Counted from the first letter of the stretch, positions 25,401 to 36,512 are shown. The stretch is 64,000 nucleotides of DNA from Agrypnia vestita (GCA_016648135.1 JADDOH010009935.1:1-64000); one strand, 5' to 3'. Numbers and translations: made by a program. Notes: generated by a model not told the origin, from the letters alone.

Positions 25401-28400
25401 ATTTTTCTTATATCACTGTTTTTTAATTTAAAACTTTTGTCGAATAAGCAGATTTAGATATTATTTTGACTTCCGACTGAAATGTCAAAACACCTGTGAA
25501 AATAATTGAATTTAAATAATTTTTATTTAAAATAAACAAAAAACTACTACAACAAAATGTATTGAATTAAAAACCATTTACCTATATTTCAAAAATTATC
25601 TCGTAAATTAATATCTTACTTGACTTTCAAATAACAATGAAATCAACACGATTATAGTGAACATAGCAAGTCAGCAAAAGTGACATGCGTTCAATGTTAG
25701 GTTATGAGTAGAAATGCAATTTAATACAAAACTAGTTAAAAAAAACATTATTATCTGCGATGAATAGATTGCTTTCGAATATATAATATGATATTATTTT
25801 GAACTAAAGTCAAATTTGGCATAAAAACGGGTTTTAAAGTGATTTTTTTATGAAAAAATGATCGAACTACATGAGCGCGTCCGCCTCTCCCGGCTGGCGT
25901 GCGGATTGTGATCTGCAAACTGCATAATTTTTTGACACATTTTATACTATAGAATTTTTATTTTTAAATATTAATTAACGTGTTTTTTATAAAAAAATTA
26001 GCTTTTTAATAGTGAATGAAGACTCAAAGTGCGAATATAGATACAATATATCGTTTAAAATCATCTTTTTACATGAATAAACAACATTTGAAAATGACCA
26101 AAAATCGTAAATATTTAAGCATGTTTGAAAAATGACTTCTTTTTTAATATTGAATATTTCTTAATTTCCTACGTACAGATTCTAGATAATTAAGTAAACT
26201 TTATATGTATGAAAAAACATATAATGCTTACATACAAATTTTAAACGAATCACACTTTGCCCGGGAACATTAAAAATGATTTTTTTGCTGCGGCCTGTGG
26301 ATTAATGGCTATATTTTTCTTAATAATTGCAAATAATGTTCAGTTTATTACTTTTATATAAGAACAAAGGGTCTATCTAAGTTAACGCCCTAAAAAAATT
26401 GCAATCTATCATATAAATTCTGATATAAATGAATAATAAAATCCCACATTTTCGTAAAAAATGCCGAAATATGCATTTGCAGTGAATGTACCGCCTTAAA
26501 TGTAGATAATTTGAATTGTGAATTTGTCTTCAGACTCTCAATACGGATCCGATCAGTCCTCGCTTGGAGATTAGAGCGTTTGCCGGACCCATGGACCGTG
26601 ATGAGGCAGTGACCTTCAGGAGGAAGTGGAAAACACCACCGCGATCTTCTGGTCTTCGCACCACTGGGGAAACATTAGCCGAAGCTAGATTCAGATTACA
26701 TGATGTTCATAAAGGATTGGAGAAAGTTGGCAGGTAAATAATAATTTATATAATAATGAGTTTATAAAAACAAATAGTGGCCATTTCTTTTGCATTATTG
26801 TAAATTTAACATTGACTTTTATAATGATTAATGAAGGAAATTCTCATCAATCCCTTTCAATAAACTTCTTTCAGAATTTTAGGTGTTGGGTTTTTTGTAA
26901 ATGGATAGCCTGAAATATGTTTTATGTACATATATTATTAATGGATTTGGTGGCAAAATTGTAGATTATTCACCAAATTGAGTGAAAAATATAAACTATT
27001 TTTGCATGTCGTGGCTCGGTCGAAATAAAATGAAAAACTTATTTTGTAATTTATCACTCGTAAAATAAACCTTTATTATCGCTTCAACATTTTATCTGAC
27101 ATTTTACATTCACTGGAAACCATAGACTGTTTTTAAACTAAAAGAACCGCTTCGCTTTTGTTTCGCTACTGCGGTAAGAAATTTTCTAAAATCTTCGCTT
27201 TCGAATTGTCTGTTACTTCGTTATCTGATGACTGGGTACACCGGCCCATTATTCTGCGCGCATGCGCCTGTTTTCGGCCATCGTCAAACGTCAACGGATA
27301 ACTCGTTACACTATGTTACTTCTTCCTGAGTTTAAATTTAATTTTATGATTACATACTTTCAAATATAGAATTTTTACATTGATTAGGCAGAAATACAAA
27401 TAATTAATTGATTAAGTACTGACAAAATGAGGCGCATTTACTGGTGTACAGGTGGTTGTAATGGGAATATAGAGAGAAGTGTTAGTAAAAGTAATATTGA
27501 TAAGCAAATTAATATTCGAGTTTAAATTTAATTTCTTTTAATTTCTAAACTTACAAAATTATTTTATTAGCTTGCATGACGGTGTGGAGAAGTTTAAGCG
27601 CTTGTTCAGACACAGCGGGAACCGTTCAGTTTCAGAATCGCGTTTCAAAACACGCGATTTGTGTCATCTGTTCACACAGCCGCGGTTAATAAGCGATTTG
27701 TGCGCGCGAAAATAAACATCAGTTTGACAGTTCTGGTGCCGTTCTCCATCTTTGAATATCAGAGATATATTCGCTCATTACTTTGTTAACGACGGCCGTG
27801 TTCCATGGCAAGACACATAAATAACATTCTGTCAGTTCATTTTTGGTGAATAAATACCTACTTCTCTAAAATACTCTTTTCCACCATTTCCAAATTTCTC
27901 CACTAACTCCTGCCAAGCTTGGTTCTTGGCATATTTGAGTAATCCTCACACTGAAGATCCCATATTACAGGTCTTTTCTCCACTTCATCAATAAAAAGTT
28001 CAGTGTCAAAGCGATCCCTAACCATAGAAAAGAGAATATAATCCACGCGTGCTCCTGTTGTGACATGGAACCGTGCGGTGCCCGCAACGCGACTGAACGC
28101 TCTCGTAAGGCCCCATAGTAATTGGATCGTGCGGGCGCCGTGCAAGTCTATTTTCTAGCGGTTGGGTTGCGGGCACCGCGGCGGTTGACTAACCGCACGG
28201 TTGTGTCTGAACGATCACATACGAACCTAGGTAAATGAGACCCGCACGGATCTCATGCGATTCTGAAACGGCACGGTTCCCGCTGTGTCTGAACAAGCAC
28301 TAATGGTACATAAATGAAAATAATGATTATTATCCATGATGTGGTTCGCAAATTCAGAAAAGTTATTACTGGTTAGACATTGACAATGTTCAAAGTCTAA

Positions 28401-31400
28401 TGTTGAGATTTCTGGAAGTTTGCCCTATGTATTTACTATTACAATCTCCGCATGAGATTTTGTAAGCTCTGCTTTTTTCTAAATTATCTATGTTTTATGT
28501 ATTTTTATGATTGTTTGTAGGGACCTTGCTCAGAAGATGAAAGTTGGATGGAGAGAATACTGGCCTTTCTTGGACACCTTTACCGATCTAACTTCGACGG
28601 AAGGTCTCGATCTTCTGGAGGACTATCTGAAAATGAAATACGTGTCGCAGTGGAACACGTCTTCTAATTCTGTTATAGCACCCGATAGTTTCCAAATATC
28701 GCCCAAGACACCCGTTGAAGAAAAAACCGTAACCTTTACCCAGAAAATTAGCTTCAGTCCTAAAAAAGGAGGAAGTAATAATGATAATGCTTTAAGTCCT
28801 ATCACTGATCTGTGCATGGCATTAAAATCGTGCAATTTAAATGAAAATATTAGTAAATACAAATCAAATTGTGTCCGAATGAGAACATTGTCTGATTCAA
28901 AGAATACCCAGCAAGTAATTGATGATGAAACCACTGCAAATCTTTTCTTGAACCCTGGCCTAAGTCCATATTTATACGTAGAAAAATCCTGCTTAGTCTT
29001 TGCCAAACGGATAACTCTCGGGCTCGCCCACTCCTTGGCAACCGAATCCGAAATGGTTTTAGAGTGTCTGAAGTCAGAAACGAAACACTTACAGCAGACG
29101 GTAGCTAGTTACATGGACGATCCTCGCTTCCACACTGTCGATTTCCATTTGATCCATTCGAGGGTCGCGCAACTCGTGGCTCAAAAGCTGAGAGCCGAAC
29201 TCAAGTACAACGATGATCTGGATTTGTTGAAGGCATCGTTGAAAGATATCGCACACTCGAGCAATAGAAATTCTGATTTGTATTCGTCTGATGAAGATGA
29301 AACATTTATAACATACAGATCGAGCCCTAAAGAAGGGAAGATCTTCGGCGACAAGAAGAACAGAGAGAGCTGCGCCCAAGTTAGCTGCGTTGCGGGCGGG
29401 ATTTTGAAGTGGATTTCAGATAAGAAAACCGAATGCCCAATCAAGACTTATAAAACAGAAGAGGAATGTATCGACATCTGGTCCGATCTATTCAAGTGCC
29501 ACTGCACGTGGCAGACGGAGCAGTTTTTCAGGAACCACCGTAAGAATGCCTCCCTCAAAAGGAGTCAGATAAAGTCTAGAGATGGCTCTGAGCTTTCTAC
29601 TAGTCCTAAGACTGGTATTGACATTGTTTCCAGAAGACTGATATTTGATAATGGTGAGTTAATTGTTCACATATTCTTTAAATTTATTTTACTTAGCTTA
29701 GTATTGCCTTTCCCTGCATACATTCAGTATGCAAGGAAAAGACAATACTAAGCTCATATACATGTTTGGAATAAGAATAGTACAACAATTATAAACATTA
29801 ATTGAAAACAAAATTCATTTAGAAAATTATTTTCACCCAGGTGTTTTTTGAATATGTCTATTACGGAATTAATATTATGTATAAATAAAAATAACCTAGT
29901 TTAACACCACTTATATTTATTTTCAAATCCAACCGTCCAATCCAGTCTACCAAGTTTTAACTCATGTTATGATTCTATGATTTTACCAAGCAACCTGGTA
30001 TAGTTTCGCATGTTCATTAATCCATGATGTACATTTACATATACATTTTTTTACAGATTATGAAAGAGGAGAAGGAATACATTCTGGATCATATCCCAAA
30101 AGTGATAGAAATCATAACCTACCTACCGACAACCATTGTGTCTTATCCACTAGTCCAAATAACAACAGAAATCCAATCAGTGACATTATCCACGAACATG
30201 AGAAGAGTTCAGAAGATGTCGCACGAATGAAGGAAGAAAACCCTGAATTGTTTTCATCAGATGACGATTACGATTCGGAAAGCGAGGAAGTGTTTGCGAC
30301 TCCTCAATCTAGTGCCACCCCCGAGTTCTTGAGCTCGGAAGAGTCTGAATACGAAGAGGCAGACGATGGAGCTAAAACATTGCAAGAGAACGTACTTCTC
30401 GATGTTTATATTTACGGGTGAGTTTTATTTTAACAAATCTTAACGTGGGTGCCTGAGAATAATGTAAATTAATAATAATATTTAGATAATTTATATAGAG
30501 CAATTTCGTGAGAACTCACCTCAATGGTACTTTACAATAGTGATGGGTGCGCTCTGTACTAACTACTACAATGTAGTACTACATTACATTGAAGTGTACA
30601 CTTCACACCTTTTGAAGTGTAGTGTACACTACAAACTATACACACTTCAAAGTTATTGAAAGTACATACTTCAAATAGTACACTTCATTTTAAAGCGAAC
30701 ACTACAAAGTACACACACTTCAAAGTTATTTAAAGTATGAGTACGTGCTTCAAATGGTACATTTTTTATGTGAAATTTTTGGGAAGTCGATGTAGATACA
30801 GTGAAACTCTCTTAATACGTTTTTCAAGGGACCAGCAAATAAAAACTTATTAGGCATGAAAACATATTAACAGTGATTTCAATATTATCATAAATTATTT
30901 CCACGTTCAAATTTTGTGTTTTAATTAAATTTTCGTTTATATAATATGGTAATTTAAGGACATTTTATTTAAAAAAAATAAGTAGGTAAATATATACATT
31001 CGTAAAATATTACCTATGTAAATACATAGTACCTGAGGATCAGAAAACAATAAAAACCACTAAATCTATAAAAAAATTAGCACTGTCAAAATTTTTTAAT
31101 ATAAATCGGTGTATATTGACACATCAAAAACCTCACGAATACGAAAAAAAATACAAAAAGCTACCTGTATCTACTTTCCCTGGCTTGGTAAAGATTGCAC
31201 ATTTGTAAAAAATAACCATTTGTGAATAGTATTCTATTTGACTTAATTTTAAAAATTTATCCCTCTTGATGATTTCTACATAATTTAGGTGTACATTCAA
31301 CATACCGCCTTGAGCAATGTTTATTTGTGATTAATTACGATTTTTATTTGTGATTAATTGCAATTTTTATTTGTGATTAATTACGATTTTCTTTATTTTA

Positions 31401-34137
31401 ATTACGTTTGATTTCAGACTACCTTAATATTTTCCAGGGCGCGAAGAAAATTCGTGGTATTTTTTATTGCTAAATTAAATTAGATACGTTTTTTTGTAAC
31501 TCATTAAGGTCGGCGCAACACTACGTGTTTCTTCCGTCGCGTCTTTGACGTCGCGTCAAATCCGCAACCGAGTTTAGCCGTCACATACCTACTATATTCC
31601 GCGGCGGACCGCGCGGAGAATGAACACACGTGCGGACAATCTGTCAAATGTGGCGCAATTAAAAACACGAGACGCGACGTCACCGATTTTACGTTGACGT
31701 AAGTTCCCCGGGCGGGGAATCGAACGGACGCCGAAACCGAAACCGATTGATGATCCGCGTAGTAGCGGCGTCAAAGACGCGACGGAAGATACACCTAGTG
31801 TGACGCCGGCCTTAAGAAAACAATAGGAGATATTACGTAATTAATATTTCCAATTGTTTCCTCGAAGAAATACAACCAAAATGAAAATAGTTTCGTTTAG
31901 ACAAATTTATTTTGCGCCGACGTTGATTGATTTTGAAAAAATTATCGTAAATGATCGCCGGATAAATTTCGTCTTCCGAAAAACGTATTATGAAGATTTA
32001 TTTGTATTAATAAATTGAGTTCGGCTATAAATATTTTCACGACTTAGGCGAGAAACGAACATATGCGGGAAACGTATTAAGCCTAAAAAAAATACGGGAT
32101 TTGTATGGGACTTTTTCGGGACAGCAGAATTTAAACTTATTTAGCGGGAAAACTTATTAAAAGTGAATTTATTAAGCGAGTTTCACTGTAAATGAAGAAA
32201 TCTTTGGAAATCGAAACAACCCCCCCCTCCATGCAGTAGTTCACTTCATTAATACTACAATTAGTTCACTTCATTAATACTACAATTAGTTCACTTCATT
32301 AGTTCTACAATTAGTTCACTTCATTAGTACTACAATTACTTCACTTCATTAGTACAACAATTAGTTCACTTCATGTAGTTTTTACTACAAATGTAGTGTA
32401 CACTTTGTAGTCTTCAAACTGGTGAATGTGTGTGTGTGTTGTAGTCTTCATTCGAAAATGCAAATACCGAACAGAATGATTGTCTATAACTGTAGCATCT
32501 TGAGGAATCGACATTGTCTTCACATTATTGTTAATTAGTTTGTGTTCCAAAAAAAGGTTCATTAGGTCAAGTTGTTAACTTCAGATATAGTCAATAAAAA
32601 ATTGTGCTCTCATTATCAAGTTTGAAAATCATTTGTCAGTAAATTATAATTTATAAAATTTAAATACCTAGATAAAAACCAAATTTTGTGCATATTTCAC
32701 GATGTAGCACATCTACTATCCTAATTTTGAATGTATGTGTGTCCATAACTTGCTGAAATTACAACAACGCACTGACTAACTGCTAATGAGGCGCGGGCAT
32801 CCGAGTGTGACATGTCAATCAGCGTGCGGCCTAGGCTAGATGCAAGGGTCGCGCCACCAAACTTCATGGTCTTGAAATTTATATTTCCCGTGATTTTTCA
32901 CGGGTGTATGGCTAGTCTTATTTATAGCAAGTGCTTAAAACGTGTTTTGGGTTGTTGTTTAACTATCACTTTTTCTGAATTGAATCTTTTCTTTCATAAT
33001 TATTACAATACCACACTTTTTAATAACTAAATGACATGAAAATTGATAAATGTAACCTTGAAAAATGATACATACCTAATTATAAAATAATAACCCATTT
33101 ACGTAATCTTCTGTGAGTAGTTTTCTGGGATATTCTGCTGTGTATATCTGACCTCTCTGGCCGATGTTCGGATCCCATTGCAGGGTTCATCATCTGGGCT
33201 GATGGCTGTTGGATGGTTGGCTGATGGACCCTGCAATGGGATCCAAAACATCGACCAGAGAGATCAGATATACACGGAAGAATATCCCAGAAAACTACAC
33301 ACAGAAGATTCTGAATGGCCGTGAAAACCTGAGATTATTTTTATTTACGTAAAATTTGTGTTGGAAATACAATATGTATGTCCTCATGTATACATACACA
33401 CATGTATTTTATGTATGTAATATGTATGTCTATCAAGAAGTAGGTATGGTATTTGTCAGATAACTTTAATCTTGTCAAATAATATTAATTTTGAAATCTC
33501 TTCACAGTGATAAACCTCATAAGATGGATAAAACAGTCTATGATGCGGTGTGCGATTGTCTAATAGACCGGGAGAAATATCCATACATTTATAAATGGAG
33601 ACACAAAATCGGATTGTACTCGCAGGAAGAAATAAAGAGGTAAATAATTATAATACTGTATTTTTACAATCATCATCGTTATCTTTGTAGAATTTATTTA
33701 AAAAAGTATTATAGAACTTTTTCTTTTCAAAAACATTTCAATTAGTGAAATTATTTTACAGTTGGCCGACGGCCCATCCAGACGATTCTATAGAGGAGCC
33801 GGACTCCCCGATCAGCTGTTCCTTCAATATTGGTCACATCTCCAAGTTCGGCACCAGCACACCCACATCCAAAAAGATCACCAACATCTACACGCTCAGC
33901 CGGGACCAGGAAGGCAGCTTCACTCCGCCCTCTGCCAAGCGCATCAATGGGACCATAGTCAACCCGTTAGTGATGCTGACACCAAAGTCAAATAACCTTT
34001 GCAAGGAGCAGCAGTACAAATCCAGTGCAACGCCCCCTATGCAGGTGTCTAAATGGATGAGGGTCACGGGACCAAATTCGCCACGCTCAGCCTTCGTAAA
34101 TAAGAACTTTAGACCAAATGTCAGTTTCGGATTTTGA
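13417..34137 (+). CDS. ANKLE2: ANKLE2 homologue (ankyrin repeat and LEM domain-containing protein 2), 11 exons
   Basis: Exons: 13417-13648, 15243-15452, 20314-20501, 21497-21634, 21887-22060, 23585-23737, 26534-26733, 28521-29653, 30057-30417, 33508-33639, 33762-34137. All junctions are GT/AG and phase-consistent, giving 1,098 aa. An RNase H1 N-terminal-like (viroplasmin-type) fold is split over exons 1-2: VYYGVYVP at 61-68, then ALHVYTEREEAF and ARFKALRNRTEAVAFA by about residue 119. Ankyrin repeats follow in exons 4-5 (YNALHVAVKTS; ETPLHFAVKFGAKEIVDLL), then the ANKLE2-type block in exons 7-8 (WREYWPFLDTFTDL). Exon 9 is acidic and serine-rich. Family knowledge: ANKLE2 is an ER/inner nuclear membrane protein that promotes BAF dephosphorylation at mitotic exit through PP2A and VRK1 control. 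I see no LEM domain or transmembrane segment in this model; human ANKLE2 has both. Either they are absent here or an upstream exon was missed. The start has A at -3. Confidence 0.9.
14094..14741. mobile_element. hAT MITE with intact 8-bp target-site duplication
   Basis: Ends are TAGGGATGTGCCGACTAGTC and the complementary CGGCACATCTCTA. The 8-bp duplication ATTTATTT sits on both sides (14086-14093, 14742-14749), as in the hAT superfamily. The right end holds several copies of the ACTAGTCGGCC-like subterminal motif. 648 bp, no transposase, in ANKLE2 intron 1. Confidence 0.9.
17010..17455. repeat. Inner hairpin repeat within the foldback element
   Basis: CTGTTAGTAAGTTTACATGC (17016) is mirrored by GCAAGTAAACTTACTAACAG (17431). 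A central stem of CTGATTTTAGCTATTTAATC and its complement lies around 17200-17280. AT-rich, with no coding capacity. Confidence 0.7.
17469..19228 (+). mobile_element. pogo/Tigger-like element with CENP-B-type HTH remnant
   Basis: Terminal inverted repeats are CAGTAAAAGCTCGTTAATAC and the complement at the right, bounded by TA on both sides, the pogo/Tc1 target. The + strand at about 18740-18930 encodes a decayed N-terminal DNA-binding domain (TISMKMDLIKDVDRKIEK, stop, then KYGIANSTVSTILKNRAKI). The DDE domain is missing. A GC-rich element is inserted at 17815-18421. Confidence 0.8.
17815..18421 (+). mobile_element. GC-rich MITE carrying a MADF-domain remnant
   Basis: Ends are GGGTACGCGCGCACT and its exact complement AGTGCGCGCGTACCC (flanks TTAA on the left, TTAT on the right). 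The arms also share GCGGCATAATG motifs. In between, the + strand reads FNIEMLITKVERRPPLYDIT and SKEYSDRNIKHF then stop, which matches the start of a MADF domain (LIxxVxxRPxLYDxxxxxYxxR). MADF proteins accompany Harbinger transposases. Confidence 0.7.
19877..20165 (+). pseudogene. LINE reverse-transcriptase fragment with YADD motif, internally deleted
   Basis: The + strand reads NNLRYADDTVLLTSNIENLQ, the catalytic YADD box of reverse transcriptase, continuing to about 20010. It is then joined to a LINE C-terminal tail block (GPGRRRTSWLKNLRMWFGQS) with the intervening several hundred codons lost. It lies in ANKLE2 intron 2, about 150 bp before exon 3, and would be transcribed within the pre-mRNA. 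Confidence 0.75.
20547..21032 (-). mobile_element. Diverged pogo-like MITE (TTAATTCGAA family)
   Basis: The left end TAAAATCCCATTAATTCGAA and right end TTCACGAGGTTCTAATTG are degraded forms of the CAGTAAAACCTCGTTAATTC terminus. The interior (AATATGCAAAACACAGACG, complement of the other copies) is shared with 24168-24594 and 45203-45858. ANKLE2 intron 3. Confidence 0.55.
21115..21330. repeat. Half of a foldback element
   Basis: AAATGTTGGATTTTCACTAC, GTAACTCATACGGAATATTT and TTCAATACAAGTCAAATAAA match the left arm of the 36019-36512 family. In ANKLE2 intron 3. Confidence 0.6.
21635..21886 (+). other. Short ANKLE2 intron 4
   Basis: Bounded by GTATGTAAGG and TACCTTTTAG. No transposon structure seen. 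Intron 5 (22061-23584) is likewise without an element I can name, apart from an (ATA)n run at 22702. Confidence 0.6.
23885..24594. mobile_element. pogo-like MITE with TA flanks, possibly two merged copies
   Basis: CAGTAAAACC at the left and GGTGTTATACTG at the right are bounded by TA. A second left end (AGTAAAACTTGTTAATTCGA) appears at 24166, so a complete copy may be 24166-24594 beside a partial one. No transposase. ANKLE2 intron 6. Confidence 0.65.
25079..26495. mobile_element. Non-autonomous TTAA-target transposon, 1.4 kb
   Basis: Ends are GGCGGTACATACA and the complement of GGCGGTACATTCA, with TTAA directly outside both (25075-25078, 26496-26499). No transposase frame is seen. TTAA duplication is a property of piggyBac and Kolobok elements; the terminal sequence does not let me choose. 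It fills most of ANKLE2 intron 6. Confidence 0.75.
27598..28300 (-). mobile_element. Harbinger-like element with MADF-domain remnant
   Basis: Ends are GCGCTTGTTCAGACACAGCG and the complement of GTGCTTGTTCAGACACAGCG, with the 3-bp duplication TAA outside both (27595-27597, 28301-28303), as in PIF/Harbinger. The complement strand encodes a MADF domain with one frameshift: FIDEVEKRPVIWDLQCEDYS, then after the shift AWQELVEKFGNGGKEYFREV. No DDE transposase. ANKLE2 intron 7. Confidence 0.8.
28521..29653 (+). CDS. ANKLE2: ANKLE2 exon 8, largest exon (conserved core followed by divergent linker)
   Basis: This 1,133-nt exon encodes roughly residues 432-810. It starts after the acceptor TTTGTAG and ends at the donor GTGAGT. 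The first about 45 residues (DLAQKMKVGWREYWPFLD, EGLDLLEDYLK) are the conserved block after the ankyrin repeats. A serine/lysine-rich linker follows, then a helical segment around SPYLYVEKSCLVFAKRI, and a cysteine-containing stretch near TEEECIDIWSDLFKCHC that looks structured. The reading frame runs on into intron 8 until 29751, so without splice awareness the gene would appear to end there. Confidence 0.85.
30799..32188. mobile_element. pogo-like non-autonomous transposon in a TA site
   Basis: Ends are CAGTGAAACTCTCTTAATAC and the complement of CAGTGAAACTCGCTTAATA, flanked by TA. The uninterrupted sequence GATGTAGATATATGAAGAAA in the copy near 8070 shows the pre-insertion state. No transposase is readable. 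It carries a further insertion at 31508-31811. Confidence 0.85.
31508..31811. mobile_element. GC-rich palindromic MITE with TTAA flanks
   Basis: Arms GGTCGGCGCAACACTACGTG and the complement of GGCCGGCGTCACACTAGGTG, plus CTTCCGTCGCGTCTTTGACG repeated inverted, extend at least 50 bp. TTAA stands outside both ends (31504-31507, 31812-31815). Its GC content contrasts sharply with its surroundings. Confidence 0.75.
33113..33300 (+). repeat. Hairpin repeat with degenerate hammerhead-like core
   Basis: Arms (GTAGTTTTCTGGGATATTCT and its complement at the right end) flank GGATCCCATTGCAGGG and its inverted copy. The right half reads CTGATGGACC, CTGCAATG, GGATCC, AAAAC, a worn version of the core preserved at 54607-54638. 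ANKLE2 intron 9. Confidence 0.6.
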
Positions 34138-34664
34138 ATATTTTAAACTATTCCATTTTGTGTTTTTCTAATTTTTTAAATATTTATGTGCAAAAAAAGG
34201 CGAATCTCGAATTTTAATTAATGTGAATGTAGATTTCTTTACTGTGTCTTTAAGTTATACATTCATTAGCCCTGTCCATTAGAGATGAGACTTGCATAAA
34301 TTACAGTACAGAGTTGAGTGCTGAGCGAACTGTCATTTGTTGTTTGTTGTATCTTGTAGGCAGAATGAGCCGATGCCCACCTATACTTCCATGCACCGTT
34401 ACAACTATAAGCAATTCAAATCAGTATTTTTTTAAAGCCTGGAATTAGAAATTTTGATTGAGCACAAGATGATTTTGCTGAAAAAACTGCAAAACTCGTT
34501 TATTTTTTATTTGTATATTAAGTATTTTTTATTAAATAGAAAAAAATATGTAATACACTCATAATTGACTCATCGGTTTATTTTAATGTTGCATTAATTT
34601 TTGTGCTAGTCTTGTACCATGTTTTGATGAGATATGTCTTTCGCAAAATCTCAAATAGTTTTAT

Positions 34665-34670
34665 AATAAA
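34665..34670 (+). terminator. Candidate ANKLE2 polyadenylation signal
   Basis: AATAAA lies 528 bp after the ANKLE2 stop codon. A second AATAAA lies at 34813-34818. Nothing coding is seen in the presumed 3' UTR. Confidence 0.5.
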
Positions 34671-34818
34671 CTTGTATCTTATAATTGTATCTCTATGGGA
34701 GGTTTATATATTTGTCAATCACTGATGTGCGCCAATCGAGCAGAACTATTAAAATGTTGTGAAATTTAGTTTAGTTTTTTCTACGTATTAAAATTATATA
34801 TTAAATATAGAAAATAAA

Positions 34819-36018
34819 AATATTTCGGCATAAAAAAATATTTTTTGAATTTATTTCATTTCAATTTACATTTTTATTAAATAAAAAATGTTTTTAACAT
34901 AACTATAAGCAGAGAAGAGTAAATTTTATCATTAAACAATTAAACTTCTTATACAATTTTTTAACTGTGAGTGTAGAGTGGTAATTTTTTATCTTGTGAC
35001 ATTATTGAAAATTGAATTAATACATTTAACCAAATTATATTTAATACGAATTATTAATTGGTTCCACGGCAAATGCACACAAGACAAGTGCACAGTTATC
35101 TTATTGACCTGTTGCTGTTACTTTATGTGACATATCATAAAAAATGTAAGCATCAGGCGCATGCAATGAATACGTTGAAGCATAACTTTTACGCAGACAT
35201 ATATTTTGGAAAAAAGATTGAAATAAAAATTTTACGTGACCGAATATTATGTTATATTAAAATATGAATGATATGATAATAATTGTGATAGGAATATTAC
35301 GAGATATATCTATTAATTTGAATTTTTTCCAGAATATATATTTACATAAATGTCATGCTTCAGTGTTCTCACTGTACGCCCCCGGTAAGTATCGTGAGGT
35401 AATTTGTGCGAGGCCGTGTGTGTAGTTGTCCAGTGTGCAGTTGTCTGGTCACTTGTCTGTGTCAAAATAACAGTGACAAATCTAATCATGATTCACCGTG
35501 TTATTCAGGATAAGAAACTTCTAAAATTATATTAAAATAATTTTACTTGAATAATAAAATTTATATGCAGTGTCGACATAACATTATGGTTCATTTTATT
35601 ATTTGCAATTTTTAAAATTTTTATTATTCAATTTTAATTTTTAGAATACGAAATCCGAGAGAGACGTTGAAACCGTAAAAATTATTGATGAGCAGATACA
35701 TTACTTTTTTAATGCTAGATTTTCCCAACACCGAGGTAAATGTATTTAGTTGTTTTAAAATTTCCGTTTTATATATTTTTTCACAAATTCGTGGTAGCTA
35801 TTTTTGTATTTGTTGTACTTTTGTGTCAGTAATGTCTTTGGAGGAAAAAAAGATAATAGTACCGTGTATATCTAAGTATAAAGTAAGTTTATAATAGAAA
35901 GTACCAGAAATAGAAATACCAATTAGAAAATATAAGAATTCACATACAGAAAAATGAATGCCAGATAGGTAAAAAGTTTTTTTAAGTTTTTAATGGTTTA
36001 TAATTAAGATTCTATTAT
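34819..36018. other. Intergenic DNA downstream of ANKLE2
   Basis: AT-rich. No recognised gene or repeat. Short open frames at 35058 and 35685 have no features of real proteins. Confidence 0.4.
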
Positions 36019-36512
36019 ATACAGGGTTATTTGGAAAACATTAATAACCTCGCAGGACTATATTCCTGCTTTAATTATGAGTCGAAAATGTTCAAGCAAC
36101 TATGGACATCTAAGTTTGCATTTTTTTTAAATATTTCCGACTTATTTTTTGTAAAACATTGGACTATCATTACAGTAACTTCTATCGAATATGAAAAATT
36201 CATTCCCTTTAATTCAAGTCAAATAAAATAATAAAAACCTTCCCATTCCAATAGGAATTTCTGCAGAGTTTTTATCATTTTATTTAACTTTATTGAAACT
36301 AATGAATTTTTTGTAATTGATATAAGTTACTGTAATGATAGTTCAACATTTTGTAAAAAGTAAGTCAGAAATATTGAAAAAAAGCAAACTTTGATATTGC
36401 ATAACTCTATAACAATTGATATTAGGTCTTGACTGCTTGAAAAATTTTGACTCATAATCAAGGCAGGAATATAGTCCTGCGAGGTTATTAATGGTTTCCA
36501 AATAACCCTATA
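36019..36512. mobile_element. 494-bp foldback element (CAGGGTTATTTGG family)
   Basis: Two arms of about 230 bp are inverted copies of each other (CAGGGTTATTTGGAAAACAT at the left; ATGGTTTCCAAATAACCC at the right) with TATA-type flanks. Short reading frames in it are arm artefacts. Related fragments: 4925-5120, 11876-12010, 21115-21330, 51735-52140, 52141-52446. Confidence 0.8.

Larger units (their letters stand above)
30540..32455. repeat. TACTTCATT-type repeat element, copy 2, interrupted
   Basis: It has the same start (GTGATGGGTGCGCTCTGTAC) and same end (GTAGTCTTCATT) as 7829-8600. It is split by a pogo-like insertion at 30799-32188. Its 3' array uses units of about 26-28 bp (TTAGTTCACTTCATTA). 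ANKLE2 intron 9. Confidence 0.7.

Noticed and set aside
28623..29444. Complement-strand open frames opposite ANKLE2 exon 8
   Set aside because: They overlap a conserved, spliced coding exon and show no recognisable domain.
33762..33995. Alternative + frame through ANKLE2 exon 11
   Set aside because: The phase-consistent frame from exon 10 runs to the stop at 34137 with the expected conserved tail. The other frame is a shadow.
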